DNA from: CAWGJF01 sp963822905
GTDB taxonomy: Bacteria > Bacteroidota > Ignavibacteria > Ignavibacteriales > Ignavibacteriaceae
Direction of reading: 5' to 3'
Length of the DNA: 64,000 nt
Assembly (NCBI GenBank): GCA_963822905.1
Contig: CAWGJF010000001.1
Span: forward strand, 186,001 to 250,000
The first letter of the stretch is position 1, and every line of letters starts with the position of its first letter. This document shows, piece after piece, positions 26,644 through 36,867 of this stretch. Position numbers and translations under genes: made by a program. The notes beneath the pieces are model-generated. The model worked only from the letters and a program-made list of their open reading frames with translations, was not told where the DNA came from and ran no database searches.

Positions 26644-27783
26644 ATGAAAAATATCTTTTGGATTGTCTTCTTGATTTTGATTCCTTCAACCCTGTTGGCG
26701 CAAAATCAGATTTGGGATAACCTGGATAAAGGAGATTACAATGTCGGTTTTAAGGTTCTTTCATTATTTGATTCGACAAGAACCATAAATAATCAGAAAA
26801 GTTTCAGACCAATCCAGGTAAGCATTTGGTATCCTGCTGAGAAATCGGTTCACCCTAACCCAGTGACATATAAAGATTATTTTTTGTTAAGTGCTTCTGA
26901 AGTTAATTTTAAAATTTCTCCCGGGGATAAAGACAACGCAATTGCAAATTATAAAAATTTACTCGCACAAAATGGAATAAACAGTGATGCCGTTGATGAA
27001 TGGTTCAATAATGAAATGATTGCTGAAAAAAATGCAATCTCAAACAATAAAAAGTTTCCGTTAGTTGTAGTTGCACAGGGGAATTTTCATTCCGCACACC
27101 ACCAGGCTTTCTTGTGTGAATTTCTTGCAAGCTATGGATATGTTGTAATTACAACGCCATCACAAACAAGAATAACCGGGCAGATTACCGATAATGCTCA
27201 AGTTGTTCAAAGTATGGAAGATCAAGTTGGAGATATGCGGTTTGCAATTAACTCTGTTAAAAATTTTAACAATGTTGATATAAATAATGTTGCATTAATA
27301 GGACATAGTTTTGGCGGAAGATCCATTCTATTATTACAAATGATCGACAAACATATTAAATGCATTGTAAGTCTTGATGGAGGCTTGGGTCTTAACACTG
27401 CAGTAGAAGACATACAAAAATCAGACTTTTACAATCCTGATAAAATGAATGTCCCGCTTCTCCATTTTTATGAAGATACAGAAGAAATTATAAAACCAGA
27501 TTTTAGTTTGATTAATATTTTTAATAAATCAAAAAGATTTTTGGTCAAAATTAATGATATGCATCATTTTTATTTCTCAAGCCTTGGGTTGGTTTCGGGA
27601 ATGATAGATGGTTTTGCACCAGATTCAAAAAACCTTGCGGACAAATACAAACTGATTTGTGATTTTACAAGGGATTTTCTTGATTCTGTTTTTCAGGGTA
27701 ATACTTCAGAGTTGGATAAATTAAAACAGAAGTTTTCATCTATTGCAGAAAATAGCGAACTGATTTCATTCATCTATAAATAG
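26644..27783 (+). CDS. exported alpha/beta hydrolase (PAF-acetylhydrolase/dienelactone type)
   Basis: The 379-residue protein has a signal peptide (1-20, ...TLLAQ). The serine-hydrolase nucleophile elbow is GHSFGG (Ser about 222). The oxyanion region is VVVAQGNFHSAHHQA, an acid candidate lies in SLDGGLG and a late His in INDMHHFYFSS. The layout resembles platelet-activating-factor acetylhydrolase-like and dienelactone hydrolase-like enzymes, acting on esters in the periplasm. It sits 20 nt after the epimerase gene and is probably cotranscribed. Confidence 0.78.
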   Translation: MKNIFWIVFLILIPSTLLAQNQIWDNLDKGDYNVGFKVLSLFDSTRTINNQKSFRPIQVSIWYPAEKSVHPNPVTYKDYFLLSASEVNFKISPGDKDNAIANYKNLLAQNGINSDAVDEWFNNEMIAEKNAISNNKKFPLVVVAQGNFHSAHHQAFLCEFLASYGYVVITTPSQTRITGQITDNAQVVQSMEDQVGDMRFAINSVKNFNNVDINNVALIGHSFGGRSILLLQMIDKHIKCIVSLDGGLGLNTAVEDIQKSDFYNPDKMNVPLLHFYEDTEEIIKPDFSLINIFNKSKRFLVKINDMHHFYFSSLGLVSGMIDGFAPDSKNLADKYKLICDFTRDFLDSVFQGNTSELDKLKQKFSSIAENSELISFIYK

Positions 27784-27812
27784 AATTATTCTGAAAAATT
27801 TTCTTCAGAGGT

Positions 27813-28334
27813 TTATTTTTTAAATACCTGGTTGCTGAAGGGCGGCGAATCCGGAATTTTGACTTTGTTGAATTCATATTTAACCGCATGATGACATGCA
27901 TTACAGGTATTTGTGAGTGTGGTGAAACTATTCTTGAACAATACCAAATCTTCACTCTTAATTGCGGTTTTTATGCTATCGAGAGGAGCTATAATTATTG
28001 AAAGCATTTTGATTTCTTCTCTTTCGGATTGATACGTCCTGATATCATCCAGGGTTTCACTAATCTCATCAATTTCAAACTCAGCCAGTTTCCAGTTTTT
28101 ATTTATACCTGCAAACCAGAGTTTAGCATGATGAATTTGAATATTGCTCATAAATTCTCCGAAGCCGGGTTTATAAGATTCATCAACTTTCTTTTGAAGC
28201 TCATAGACTTGTTTTTTTAACTCAGAAACTTGCTGCGAGTTGTCAGCACAGGCAGTTAAAAATAAAAACATAACCGAAATCAAACATAACTTTTTCAATT
28301 CCTGAAAACCTTTCTTCAAATAGTTATTGCGCAA
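27813..28334 (-). CDS. lipoprotein with c-type haem motif
   Basis: The 173-residue protein has a lipoprotein signal (lipobox FLTAC) and a coiled-coil segment (QQVSELKKQVYELQKKVDES). Helices then lead to a single CNACH haem c motif near residue 147, followed by a short tail (IPDSPPFSNQVF). The helix bundle with a late CxxCH resembles cytochrome c' and related four-helix cytochromes; a distal Met cannot be assigned. It should be attached to the periplasmic face of a membrane. Confidence 0.72.
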   Translation of the reverse strand: MRNNYLKKGFQELKKLCLISVMFLFLTACADNSQQVSELKKQVYELQKKVDESYKPGFGEFMSNIQIHHAKLWFAGINKNWKLAEFEIDEISETLDDIRTYQSEREEIKMLSIIIAPLDSIKTAIKSEDLVLFKNSFTTLTNTCNACHHAVKYEFNKVKIPDSPPFSNQVFKK

Positions 28335-28539
28335 ATAGGACTAATGATAACATAAAAAGTTATCGGCGTAAATAAAATCACATAAGTATTGAATCATTAA
28401 TTATAGTTGAATTAAAACCACATTGCTTTGTTTTTTAATCATTGCGATGGTAATGCTTTTTGCAAGAAAAATAAACTGGTTGGTTGTTTTTAGTAATAAA
28501 TTAAATGCTGTTAAAATTTAGAGAAGGAGATAAAAAAAA

Positions 28540-28561
28540 CCGCAGAAGGAATATTCTGCGG
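28540..28561 (-). terminator. intrinsic terminator (minus strand)
   Basis: CCGCAGAA (28540-28547) pairs with TTCTGCGG (28554-28561). On the minus strand it is followed by eight T (28532-28539). It closes the peroxiredoxin gene. A similar hairpin (AACCGCA/TGCGGTT) occurs at 58780. Confidence 0.8.
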
Positions 28562-28588
28562 TTTTACCGTTACAACAAGAAAATTTTA

Positions 28589-29305
28589 TTAGTGCTTCAA
28601 CACTTTTTCCATTACTTCTTCTTTTGCAATTGGTTTTGTGCAGAAAAACCAGTCATAGCATTTCATATCTTCTTTACCTTCCATCCTGTTTTTTGCAGTT
28701 CCGCAGGAACCTGCCGGAGGAACAATCACATCATCACCTGGTCTCCAATCGGCAGGAGTTGCAACATTAAACTCATCTGCTGTTTGAAGTGCAATAATAA
28801 CTCTGTAAAGCTCATCAAAGTTTCTTCCGAGACTTAACGGATAGTAAATTATTGCGCGTATAATTCCTTTGGGATCAATAAAGAAAACTGCACGAACTGC
28901 TTTTGTAGAATCCTCATTCGGCTGTATCATTCCATAAGTTTTTGCAACATTCATGGTAATATCTTCAATCAAAGGAAAATTTACTTCAACATTTTTCATT
29001 CCTTTGTATTCAATTTTATCTTTGATTGTTCTGAGCCAGGCAATGTGACTGTATAAACCATCAACAGAAAGCCCGACAAGTTTACAATTAGCATCATTGA
29101 ATTGTTTTTCCATTGTTGCAAAAGTCATGAACTCAGATGTACAAACTGGTGTGAAATCTGCAGGATGGCTGAAAAGAATAACCCAGTTTCCTTTGTAATC
29201 CCTTGGAAAATTAATTTCGCCCTGAGTTGTTACTGCTTTGAATTCAGGTGCTTTATCGCCTATTCTTGGCATTGGAGTGATTGTTTCTTGAATTGTTTGT
29301 TCCAT
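28589..29305 (-). CDS. peroxiredoxin (Prx6/AhpC-TSA family)
   Basis: The 238-residue enzyme has the peroxidatic motif PADFTPVCTSEF (Cys about 55). The long C-terminal part contains AVFFIDPKGIIRAI, WRPGDD and two further Cys regions (CGTAKN; CYDWFFC), as in archaeal-type Prx6 enzymes, whose extra cysteines resolve the sulfenic acid. It reduces peroxides in the cytoplasm. A truncated paralogue with a related upstream region lies immediately upstream (29381-29737). Confidence 0.9.
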   Translation of the reverse strand: MEQTIQETITPMPRIGDKAPEFKAVTTQGEINFPRDYKGNWVILFSHPADFTPVCTSEFMTFATMEKQFNDANCKLVGLSVDGLYSHIAWLRTIKDKIEYKGMKNVEVNFPLIEDITMNVAKTYGMIQPNEDSTKAVRAVFFIDPKGIIRAIIYYPLSLGRNFDELYRVIIALQTADEFNVATPADWRPGDDVIVPPAGSCGTAKNRMEGKEDMKCYDWFFCTKPIAKEEVMEKVLKH

Positions 29306-29380
29306 GATTGGATTCTCCTCTGTTTAAATAATTAAATGGTATGGAAGTAAGATGAATAAATTTATTATTGGTTTCCAAAG

Positions 29381-29737
29381 TTAATGATGATTACAAACGT
29401 TCTCATCCTTTATTTCAAGGTCTCCTTTTGAATATTTTATAGCAATCTTATCCTTAATTGTTCTAAGCCATGCAATGTGACTGTAAAGACCGTCGACCGA
29501 TAATCCAACAAGCTTACAGTTTGCTTCTTCAAATTGTTTTTCCCTCGTTGCAAATGTCATAAACTCCGAGGTACAAACAGGTGTAAAATCAGCCGGATGA
29601 CTAAAAAGTATTACCCACTTACCTGAATAATCTTCAGGAAAACTTATTTCGCCTTGTGTTGTAACTGCTTTGAAAGATGGTGCTTTATCGCCAATTCTTG
29701 GCATTGAGATTACGTTATTTTGAATTGTTTCTTCCAT
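29381..29737 (-). pseudogene. truncated peroxiredoxin duplicate
   Basis: Residues 1-98 match the N-terminal half of the peroxiredoxin next to it, including PADFTPVCTSEF and the GLYSHIAWLRTIKDKI block. The frame then runs into 20 unrelated residues (AIKYSKGDLEIKDENVCNHH) and stops. The whole C-terminal half, with dimer contacts and resolving Cys, is missing. The upstream 80 nt (29738-29816) resemble those of the intact gene (29306-29384), so promoter and 5' half were duplicated together. The copies differ at many positions, so the duplication is not recent. Confidence 0.75.
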
Positions 29738-29981
29738 GGTAGGATTCTCCTCTGTTTAAATAAATAAATTATATAAAAGTAAGATGACTGAATTTGTTTT
29801 TGGTTTCTAAAATTAATAAACAAAATTGATTTTTATTTCGCTTAAATCCAGTTAACGAGAAGTTTCACAGAAATCAATTATTTACAACAGCTGTTTTGTT
29901 TAGCGAACAAAGTAGATCTAAAAAAATGAGCTTATCTTAAGAACAAATCAAAAACTATTTTGAGATTTTTTTAATCAGTTT

Positions 29982-31105
29982 TTACTCAATCGCTTTAAAG
30001 ATATAATCTTTTAAAATATTGAAAACAGGGTAATCGTTCTCCTGATTATCTGCGGTAATAACGATAACCATATTATAGACCGGAACAACAAATAAAAACT
30101 GATCTGAATATCCCCATCCAAAATATAGATCGTTCACAGGCAGATCTTTAACCACGGGATTCTGATCTGAAAATCTCCACCAAAAATATCCATAGTCATA
30201 CAAAGAATTTACTGTTACTGTTTTTCCAGTTGATTCATTTATCCAACCCTGATCAATAATCTGTTGACCATTCCAGTTTCCCATATTTAACATCAACTGT
30301 CCTATCAACGCTAAGTCAGATGAGCGTAAGGCTAAACCGTTGCCTGTATTAGTTATGCTGTCAGGGCTTGTATCCCAGCTCCACGAAACTATTCCGAGAG
30401 GATTGAACAGATTGGTCTCAGTATAATTAGCAACAGAAATGTTACAGCTTTGTTTTAAAATTGATGATTGCAATAACGGCAGCCCGGTATTATAAATGAA
30501 GGTTGTTCCAGGTGTATATGTAATTTCTTTATGAAGAACGTAACCAATCCTGTCATTGCTCGAGTATAGTTTATTAAAATCGTTTTGAGGATCAGAGTAG
30601 GAAGTTGACAACTCATTCCATTGGAAACCTGCTGTCATTGTTAAGACATCTTTTATCGTAATCAGCTTTTTTAGCGAATCGAATTCAGATTCATATTCAG
30701 GAAAATAATTTTCTATTCTATCATTAACATCAAAGTTTTTTTCTTTATTAATCGCAATGCCGTAACAATAGATGTTATACTTTTTGTTACTGAATAAAGT
30801 ATGTGCATCTGGTTTCTGTCTGCGCCGTTGAAATATTTTTCAAACACAAGATAATTATTCCTGGCTATCAATAAGCTTTTAATATTTCCGAACACGTTAT
30901 TGTTGATTTTAATTGTTAAGTTCTGAAGTATAGCATTGTTTAAGTGTTGGTTTTCCGGGGAAGAGGTTTGCCATTCAGGATTTGTCTCCGGTACCAAAAC
31001 CGGGTCTGTATCATTTGTATAGCAGGAAACAAGAGTTACAGTTATACAAAACAGTAAAATGTTTTTTATAATCCTAAAGAATTTTTTATTTGAAATTATA
31101 ATCAT
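29982..31105 (-). pseudogene. serine hydrolase (beta-lactamase-related) lipoprotein, frameshifted
   Basis: The N-terminal part has a lipobox (TLVSC) and the SxxK nucleophile motif (SVTK, about 105-108). The frame is lost near 30753-30755, where one base appears missing (TTG-CG-ATTAAT). The other frame then continues uninterrupted as INKEKNFDVNDRIENYFP through YNTGLPLL to GYSDQFLFVVPVYNMVIVI at the C-terminus. Together they make a complete class C-type penicillin-binding/esterase fold. It lies 4 nt after the TonB-receptor frame. A homopolymer-independent single-base loss, so true mutation or error. Confidence 0.8.
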
Positions 31106-31109
31106 ATAG

Positions 31110-33519
31110 CTAATTAAAACTTACAGAGATACCCAAAACAGGCAGTATTGAGAATAAATCAGTTTCCTCGGTTTTGGGGTTTCCATTGTCATCTCTTGTA
31201 TACCTGTAACTCTGAACATTTTTAAAATTAAACAAATTATGCACATCCAGGAAAATTTCGGATTCAAAACCAAATAGATTTATTCTTCGCTCAACTCTGA
31301 GATCAACTCTTTTATATGCAGGCAAGTATTCTGAATTTGGTTGTCCTTCAACATAATACCAACCGTCATCAGGATTTGGATACTGCCGGACAAAATATGG
31401 AGTGTATGGATATCCTGTCCCGAGAGTAAATCTCAAAACAAAATCCCAATCATTCCATGGAACATAATCCGCAACTAATGACAATGTATGACGCTGATCA
31501 GTATACCTCGGATGATATTCTGATCCGGCAGTGTTCATTTTTTCTTTTGTAAAAAGCAGCCCGTAAGAGATCCGCCCGTATAAATTATCAAACTTTAACA
31601 GTGTATAAATATCTAAACCCGCAGCATAACCTTTTGAATCATTCATTTGAGAATAAGTTACTACCGCATCTGCATTTCTTGATGAAGAAATCAGGCTGTT
31701 GTAATCTTTATAGTATCCCTCAATTTTAATTTTTAATGAGTTAGTCTCCTTAAGCGGAAAAGTGCTTTCTATGCCAAGAATATAATGCAAAGCCTCCTGT
31801 GATTGAGTGTTAGTATCACTTGCAAAACTGTAATTAAGTTGTTTAAATAAAAGATGACTGATGAAATACTCCCCAGGATGCCTTTACTACGGTGTTATCA
31901 CTTAGCTTGTATGCCGCACTAAAGCGAGGACTAAAACTCAGATCTTTATTGAAATCAAAATAATCAAATCGGATTCCGGCATTAAAAATTACTTTACTGC
32001 CAATTTGAAATAAGTTTTCATTGTAACCTGAAAGCTTAAAAGATTGAGCTTCAAAATTTGCCAGAGAAGGGTCAACACGATTGATAATCGTATTTGCTGT
32101 AGTAACATCAGGATAATAGAAAAAATTATGTTGCTCAAAGATGTATCGTCTGTCAGTAAGATCGGAATGGTATTTCAGATGTTCATAATTGAATGCTGCC
32201 TGAAGATCATAAAACGGACTGATCTGTATTTGAGAATTAATGCTCCCTTTCCAGGAATTAATTTCAAGGTATTGTTGATATAGGTCATCCTCGATTGATT
32301 TATAAAAGTAATAGTGATCTGATTGAACATCTCTGTTAAAATTTGAAACGTCATGATCATATAAGTCATCAATCTGATTATACAAAGTAATTGTGCCTTC
32401 GAGTAATGTTTTGCCACCAATTACAACTTTATCTTTTAAATCCAATAAAGTGCTGAAATACCTTTTATGATCTTTTTCATTATCAAAAAGTGTTTCGGTA
32501 AACAATGAATTTGTTCCGTTAAAAATTCTGTAATAACTGTACGGACCTGATTTTTCCGAGCCGGGATCTTCCGTAAATTTATCGCCAGCGTGGATAAATT
32601 TAAATTCTATTTTATGAAACGGATTAAAATGATGAGTCACTACTCCCTGCACATCATAAAAATCAGGTCTGGCTGCGGTATTGACACCAAGTAATGATAG
32701 TGCGTAACTCAAATAACTTTTTCTCAATCCAAGTAGAAAAGTAGTTTGAGAAGCTAACGGACCCTCAACGAATCCATCCAGATCAGTTAAACTTAATGTT
32801 GCACCACCTGAGAGTCTTTCTTTATTTCCTTCCCGGTATTCAATATTAAGCACCGAGCTTAATTTATCTCCAAACCTTGCACTGAAACCCCCGGGAATAA
32901 AATCTACACTTTTAATCAGCTTACTATTAAATATTCCAACACTCACATTATCGGCTTCTTTAATATGGAAAGGTTCATAAACCTGTGTATCATTAACCAG
33001 CACGAGATTCTCATCGTAGTTACCACCTCTTACGTTAAACTTCGCACTAAAAGAATTATCTGTCGATACCCCCGGCAATGTTTGAACCGATCTTAAAACA
33101 TCGGGTATTGCACTTGTTACCCGCTCGATCATATTACTTTGAAGAGTAACGGCACTTACATTTTCTTTATCATCACCGGAGTTACTTTTTGCATAAACGA
33201 CAACATCCTGCAGAAGAATATTTTTGTTTATGAAAGCAGCCGATAGGGTTGTGTCAGAGACTAAATTTATTTCTGAAGTTTTAGTGGCATAACCGATAAA
33301 ACTGATAAGTATTTTATAATTCCCTTTGGTTAGTTGAAGAGCGAACTTACCTTGAATATCTGTAGTTGTCCCGTGATCAAAGGATTGAACAATTACATTT
33401 GCCGATTGAATCGGTTCGCCAGTCAGACTATCAGTAACGCTTCCAGTTACTATAAACGTTTGTGAAAAAATTGTACTACTAATCATCAGAAAAGCAGTTA
33501 AACGGTATATTATTTTCAG
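31110..33519 (-). pseudogene. TonB-dependent receptor with carboxypeptidase-like domain, frameshifted
   Basis: The order is signal sequence, CarboxypepD_reg-like domain (VTGSVTDSLTGEPIQSANV), plug (LRSVQTLPGVSTDNSFSA, FNVRGGNYDENLVLVND, IPGGFSARFGD) and barrel. An extra T in the run 31849-31852 shifts the frame after SWGVFHQSS; removing it joins LFKQLNYSFASD to the C-terminal strands ending LPVLGISVSFN. The signal peptide needs codons upstream of the first ATG (33486): CTG at 33519 or ATA at 33525, after GGGGGAAAG. Such receptors import chelates, vitamins or oligomers through the outer membrane. Confidence 0.82.
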
Positions 33520-33521
33520 TT

Positions 33522-34948
33522 TTATCTTTCCCCCGTTATCAGCTTAATAGTATTTTTCTTCAAATCGTCATAAGCTCCGTTATCCTGGTTGCAGAATAAG
33601 ATTAAGGTAACATCCAGACCAGGAAATATCTAAACTCAAAATTAACTCCGCGGGTAATTCCTCCGTGCCCGTACCATTATGCGCTGACTTCTCAATTTCA
33701 AATCCATAACCGTAATCAGAATCCATCGTTTTTTATCCCACTGTTTTTCACAGATATCATATTCTGCAAAATTTTTGCCGAAACAATTTTATTGTTTTTT
33801 AATGTGTTTGAAAACTTTAATATATCTGAAACATTTGAATGTGCCCCTCCGGCAGTAGGAGCCTTTGATTCCGTGAATAGACTCCACCGATGTATTTTCT
33901 TTCTCTCTAAACGCAAAAGCTGTTGCTACATTTTTCAGAATTGTAATCAAAATAGCCGGATGAAGTCATTCCTGCAGGATTAAAAATATTTTCCCGCACA
34001 AAATCGTAATAAGACTTCCCTGTTACTTTTTCAATAATGGCGCCAAGTAAAATAAAATTTGAGTTGCAGTATTGAAATTTCGTGCCTGCATCGAAATCGA
34101 ATCCGGCTTTGTAGACTAATGTCAGATGATCGTTAATACTTGTTGCCGAATGAACAGCTTTGTCGATTTTGTCTGTCCAGTATTCAGTAATACCTGAGGT
34201 GTGAGAAAGCAAATTATGAATTGTAATCATATCTGCTTTTGTTTGATCACCAAACCCGTTTAAATATTTGGTGATTTTATCATCATACTTCAATTTGTTT
34301 TCTTCAACCAACTTTGCAATACACAAAGCTGTAAACATTTTCCCGCCGGATGCCATATTAAAAAGAGTTTTATCCGTTATGGGGATTTTCTTATTCAAAT
34401 CTTCATAACCGTAATACTTTTCAAAAATAATTTTATCTCCCTTAGCAATTAAGATGCTGCAACAGATCATATTTTGACTTCAGATTTTCCAGATAAGTCG
34501 ACAGCCAATCGAGAGTATACTTTTGTTCTATACTCCCGTTTGGAAGTGTTACCGGCTCTAAACTTCTGCAATAAAACCAATCTTGTTCAATTTATGTGGT
34601 GGTTCGGGATCGAGTCTCATCTGAAATCATTCCACATTATCGCGTCGTTTTTTTAGCATATGTGCATTATAAAGCTTTTTCCTCCGGCTTCTTCAATGCT
34701 AAAGTTTCGGAGTGATGATATGTTAAAGGTGAATAGTCTGAATGCATTCGCTCAACAAAATTGAGCAATCTTTCTATACCGACTTCTTCAATTGCTGATT
34801 GAGAAAAGATTTCATGCACAGTTTTCTCTTGAAATGTAGTATCGCTACTGTTGACGGCTTTGATAAAGCCTTCTCCAAATTTTTCAATGTTTTCATTCTG
34901 ACTAAAAAGGATTGAACTACTAAAAACAAACAGGCAAAATATAAACAT
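33522..34948 (-). pseudogene. serine hydrolase (beta-lactamase-related), heavily degraded
   Basis: Pieces in successive frames reconstruct one gene. A signal peptide (SSSILFSQ) and N-terminal domain are followed by RLDPEPPHKLNKIGFIAEV, LIAKGDKIIFEKYYGYED, SGGK (the SxxK site), an LLSHTSGI loop, QYCNSNFILLG (YxN), APTAGGAHSNVSDILKFSN and a tail GHGGITRGVNFEFRY. At least five frameshifts and some stops lie within 1.4 kb, so this is a genuine pseudogene rather than one sequencing slip. Its last stop (33522-33524) abuts the TonB-receptor start region, so they were once one operon. Confidence 0.8.
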
Positions 34949-35022
34949 GTTTTCATTTGCTTATTACTCTGTTGATGGTATATATGATGATTATTTTTAC
35001 TGATTCTTTCTATTCAAAATTA

Positions 35023-35667
35023 CTACAATTGTAATACTGCCCCTACTGCAAATTCAAATTTATTTTTTATGGTGATGTTCGTTTCTTGGTCTCCAAAATC
35101 CGCACTAATGTTCTTGCGCTTATACGCAAATTCAAATGTTTAATAATATTTTTTTCTAGTTGAATTCCATAACGCAATATGCCTTGCTCATCTTTTTGGT
35201 TAAACCTTTCCGTTCCCTGTTTTATTGCAACATCAAAATTACGTGTGGCTTCAGAAATATAACCCAAGACCAACCATTCTTTATTATTCTCTAATTGCAA
35301 ATCCGATCATTGCTCCTAATACTAATCGCATATTGTTTTCATATGTTATGTAGAGTTGCTTAATTGGATTCGAAAGATTTAGCTTACTATCCATAAATCC
35401 TAAACTGCCTTCAGCGCCAACAACAATCCCAATATCGAATTGAAAACGTAATCCAATTTGCAAACTAAATACTGTGCGAGTGTCTTGTGAGAGCACATCT
35501 ATATTATTCACAAGAGAGCCTCCGATAATATTCTGTCTTCCAACTTCAACCCCACCATAAAATCCGCTGAAAACTTTTTCCTGTGTGATTATATTTTCAG
35601 ACGCCATTAAAACTAAATTCATTATAACGATGGAGATAATAGTCGATTTGTATAAAAATAATTTCAT
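35023..35667 (-). pseudogene. outer-membrane beta-barrel protein, frameshifted
   Basis: Signal peptide, then barrel strands (FSGFYGGVEVGRQNIIGGS, FSLQIGLRFQFDIGIVVGAE, RLVLGAMIGFAIRE). The frame breaks near 35284-35290, where one A seems lost; it continues NNKEWLVLGYISEATRN and breaks again before ADFGDQETNITIKNKFEF and the terminal strand AVGAVLQL. Its ATG (35665-35667) overlaps the TGA that would end the upstream T9SS gene if its premature stop were read through. Confidence 0.7.
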
Positions 35668-36851
35668 TTTAAATAGATCATCTTAATTGTTTAGTAACAA
35701 TCACCGGCTGACATTCTTAAAAAATAAATTCCTGATGTTATTGTCTCCCCTTCTTTTTGTGCATTCGAATTTATTGCATAAGAACCAGCGGGTTTAATTC
35801 CACTGTAAAGTGTTTCAACATACTGCCCTAACTGATCATACACAAAAATTTTAACATTTTTTAGCTTATTCAGTCCGAACTGAATTGTTGTGGAAGGATT
35901 AAATGGATTAGGATAATTCTGCTCAAGAAAAAATTTATCGGGAATGCTTCCAGTCTTATCATTTACAGATGTAGTTTGAATCGGTCTGAATAAAATACTA
36001 TTCGGCGCAACCATATTTCCCTGGTCTGTAAATACATCTATAAAATCTCCGTCGGGAGTATATCTTCTTACCTGGTTTTGTGTCCAGTCGCAGAGATATA
36101 GATTCCCGTCGGGTCCGAACGCATAGCCTTCTGCATTTGTAAGTCCTGAGACAAGAGTTTTAATGAAAGTCCCTGTAGCAGGATTGAACTGCTGAACGGA
36201 GCCAAGTATCCAATCTTCAACAAACAAATTCCCGTTTCCATCGAACCACAAATATGTTGGTCCCTGCAGATGACCGGCTTCAGTAAAAATCTTAACAAAA
36301 TTTCCGCTAGATTCAAATTCTCTAACATCTTTGGATCCGTAACAGGCTACATAAAGATTTCCATTAGTATCCCACGTATGTCCAAGTGCAAGATCAAGAG
36401 ACAGGGTGAATTCATCTATGAATTGCCCTGTTGTTCCATTGAATCTTACAATTTTATTTTTTGTTGTTCCCCATTGGCTAACGTAGAGATTTCCATCAGG
36501 ACCAAAAGTGATTTTGGTAGGGTTATCAAGTGAATAACCTTTTGTAAATGATTTTATAAAATCTGCGGTTACTTTATTAAACATTAAAACACTTGTGTTG
36601 CCTCTTCCCGAAACAAGAATGTTTCCATCGGGTCCGGTTCGGATATCCTGTGGAAGACTTAATCCTCCTGAATTGACCGAAACAAAATCATCAATATATG
36701 TCCCCTGTTGTCCATCAAAACGTTTGACTGAATTGGTATTGCGGCTGCTGACCAGCATTTCATAATCTATAATTTGAGCAATTGAAAATGAAAAAGAATC
36801 TATCAGAAGAAATATTAATAGAAATAAGAAATGAGCAAAAATTGATTTCAT
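35664..36851 (-). pseudogene. T9SS protein with NHL-like propeller, premature stop in sorting domain
   Basis: The gene encodes a signal peptide (1-26), six or more NHL/SMP-30-like repeats (FGPDGNLYV.....) and a T9SS sorting domain (LEQNYPNPFNPSTTIQFGL). At codon 387 TAA (35691-35693) follows RMSAGDCY. The same frame then reads TIKMIYLK and TGA, exactly the missing end of the domain, so CAA-to-TAA is the likely change. The TGA overlaps the next ATG as ATGA. The truncated 386-residue product lacks the terminal strand that T9SS needs, so secretion is probably lost. Confidence 0.78.
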
Positions 36852-36867
36852 AATTTTTAATCAAAAT

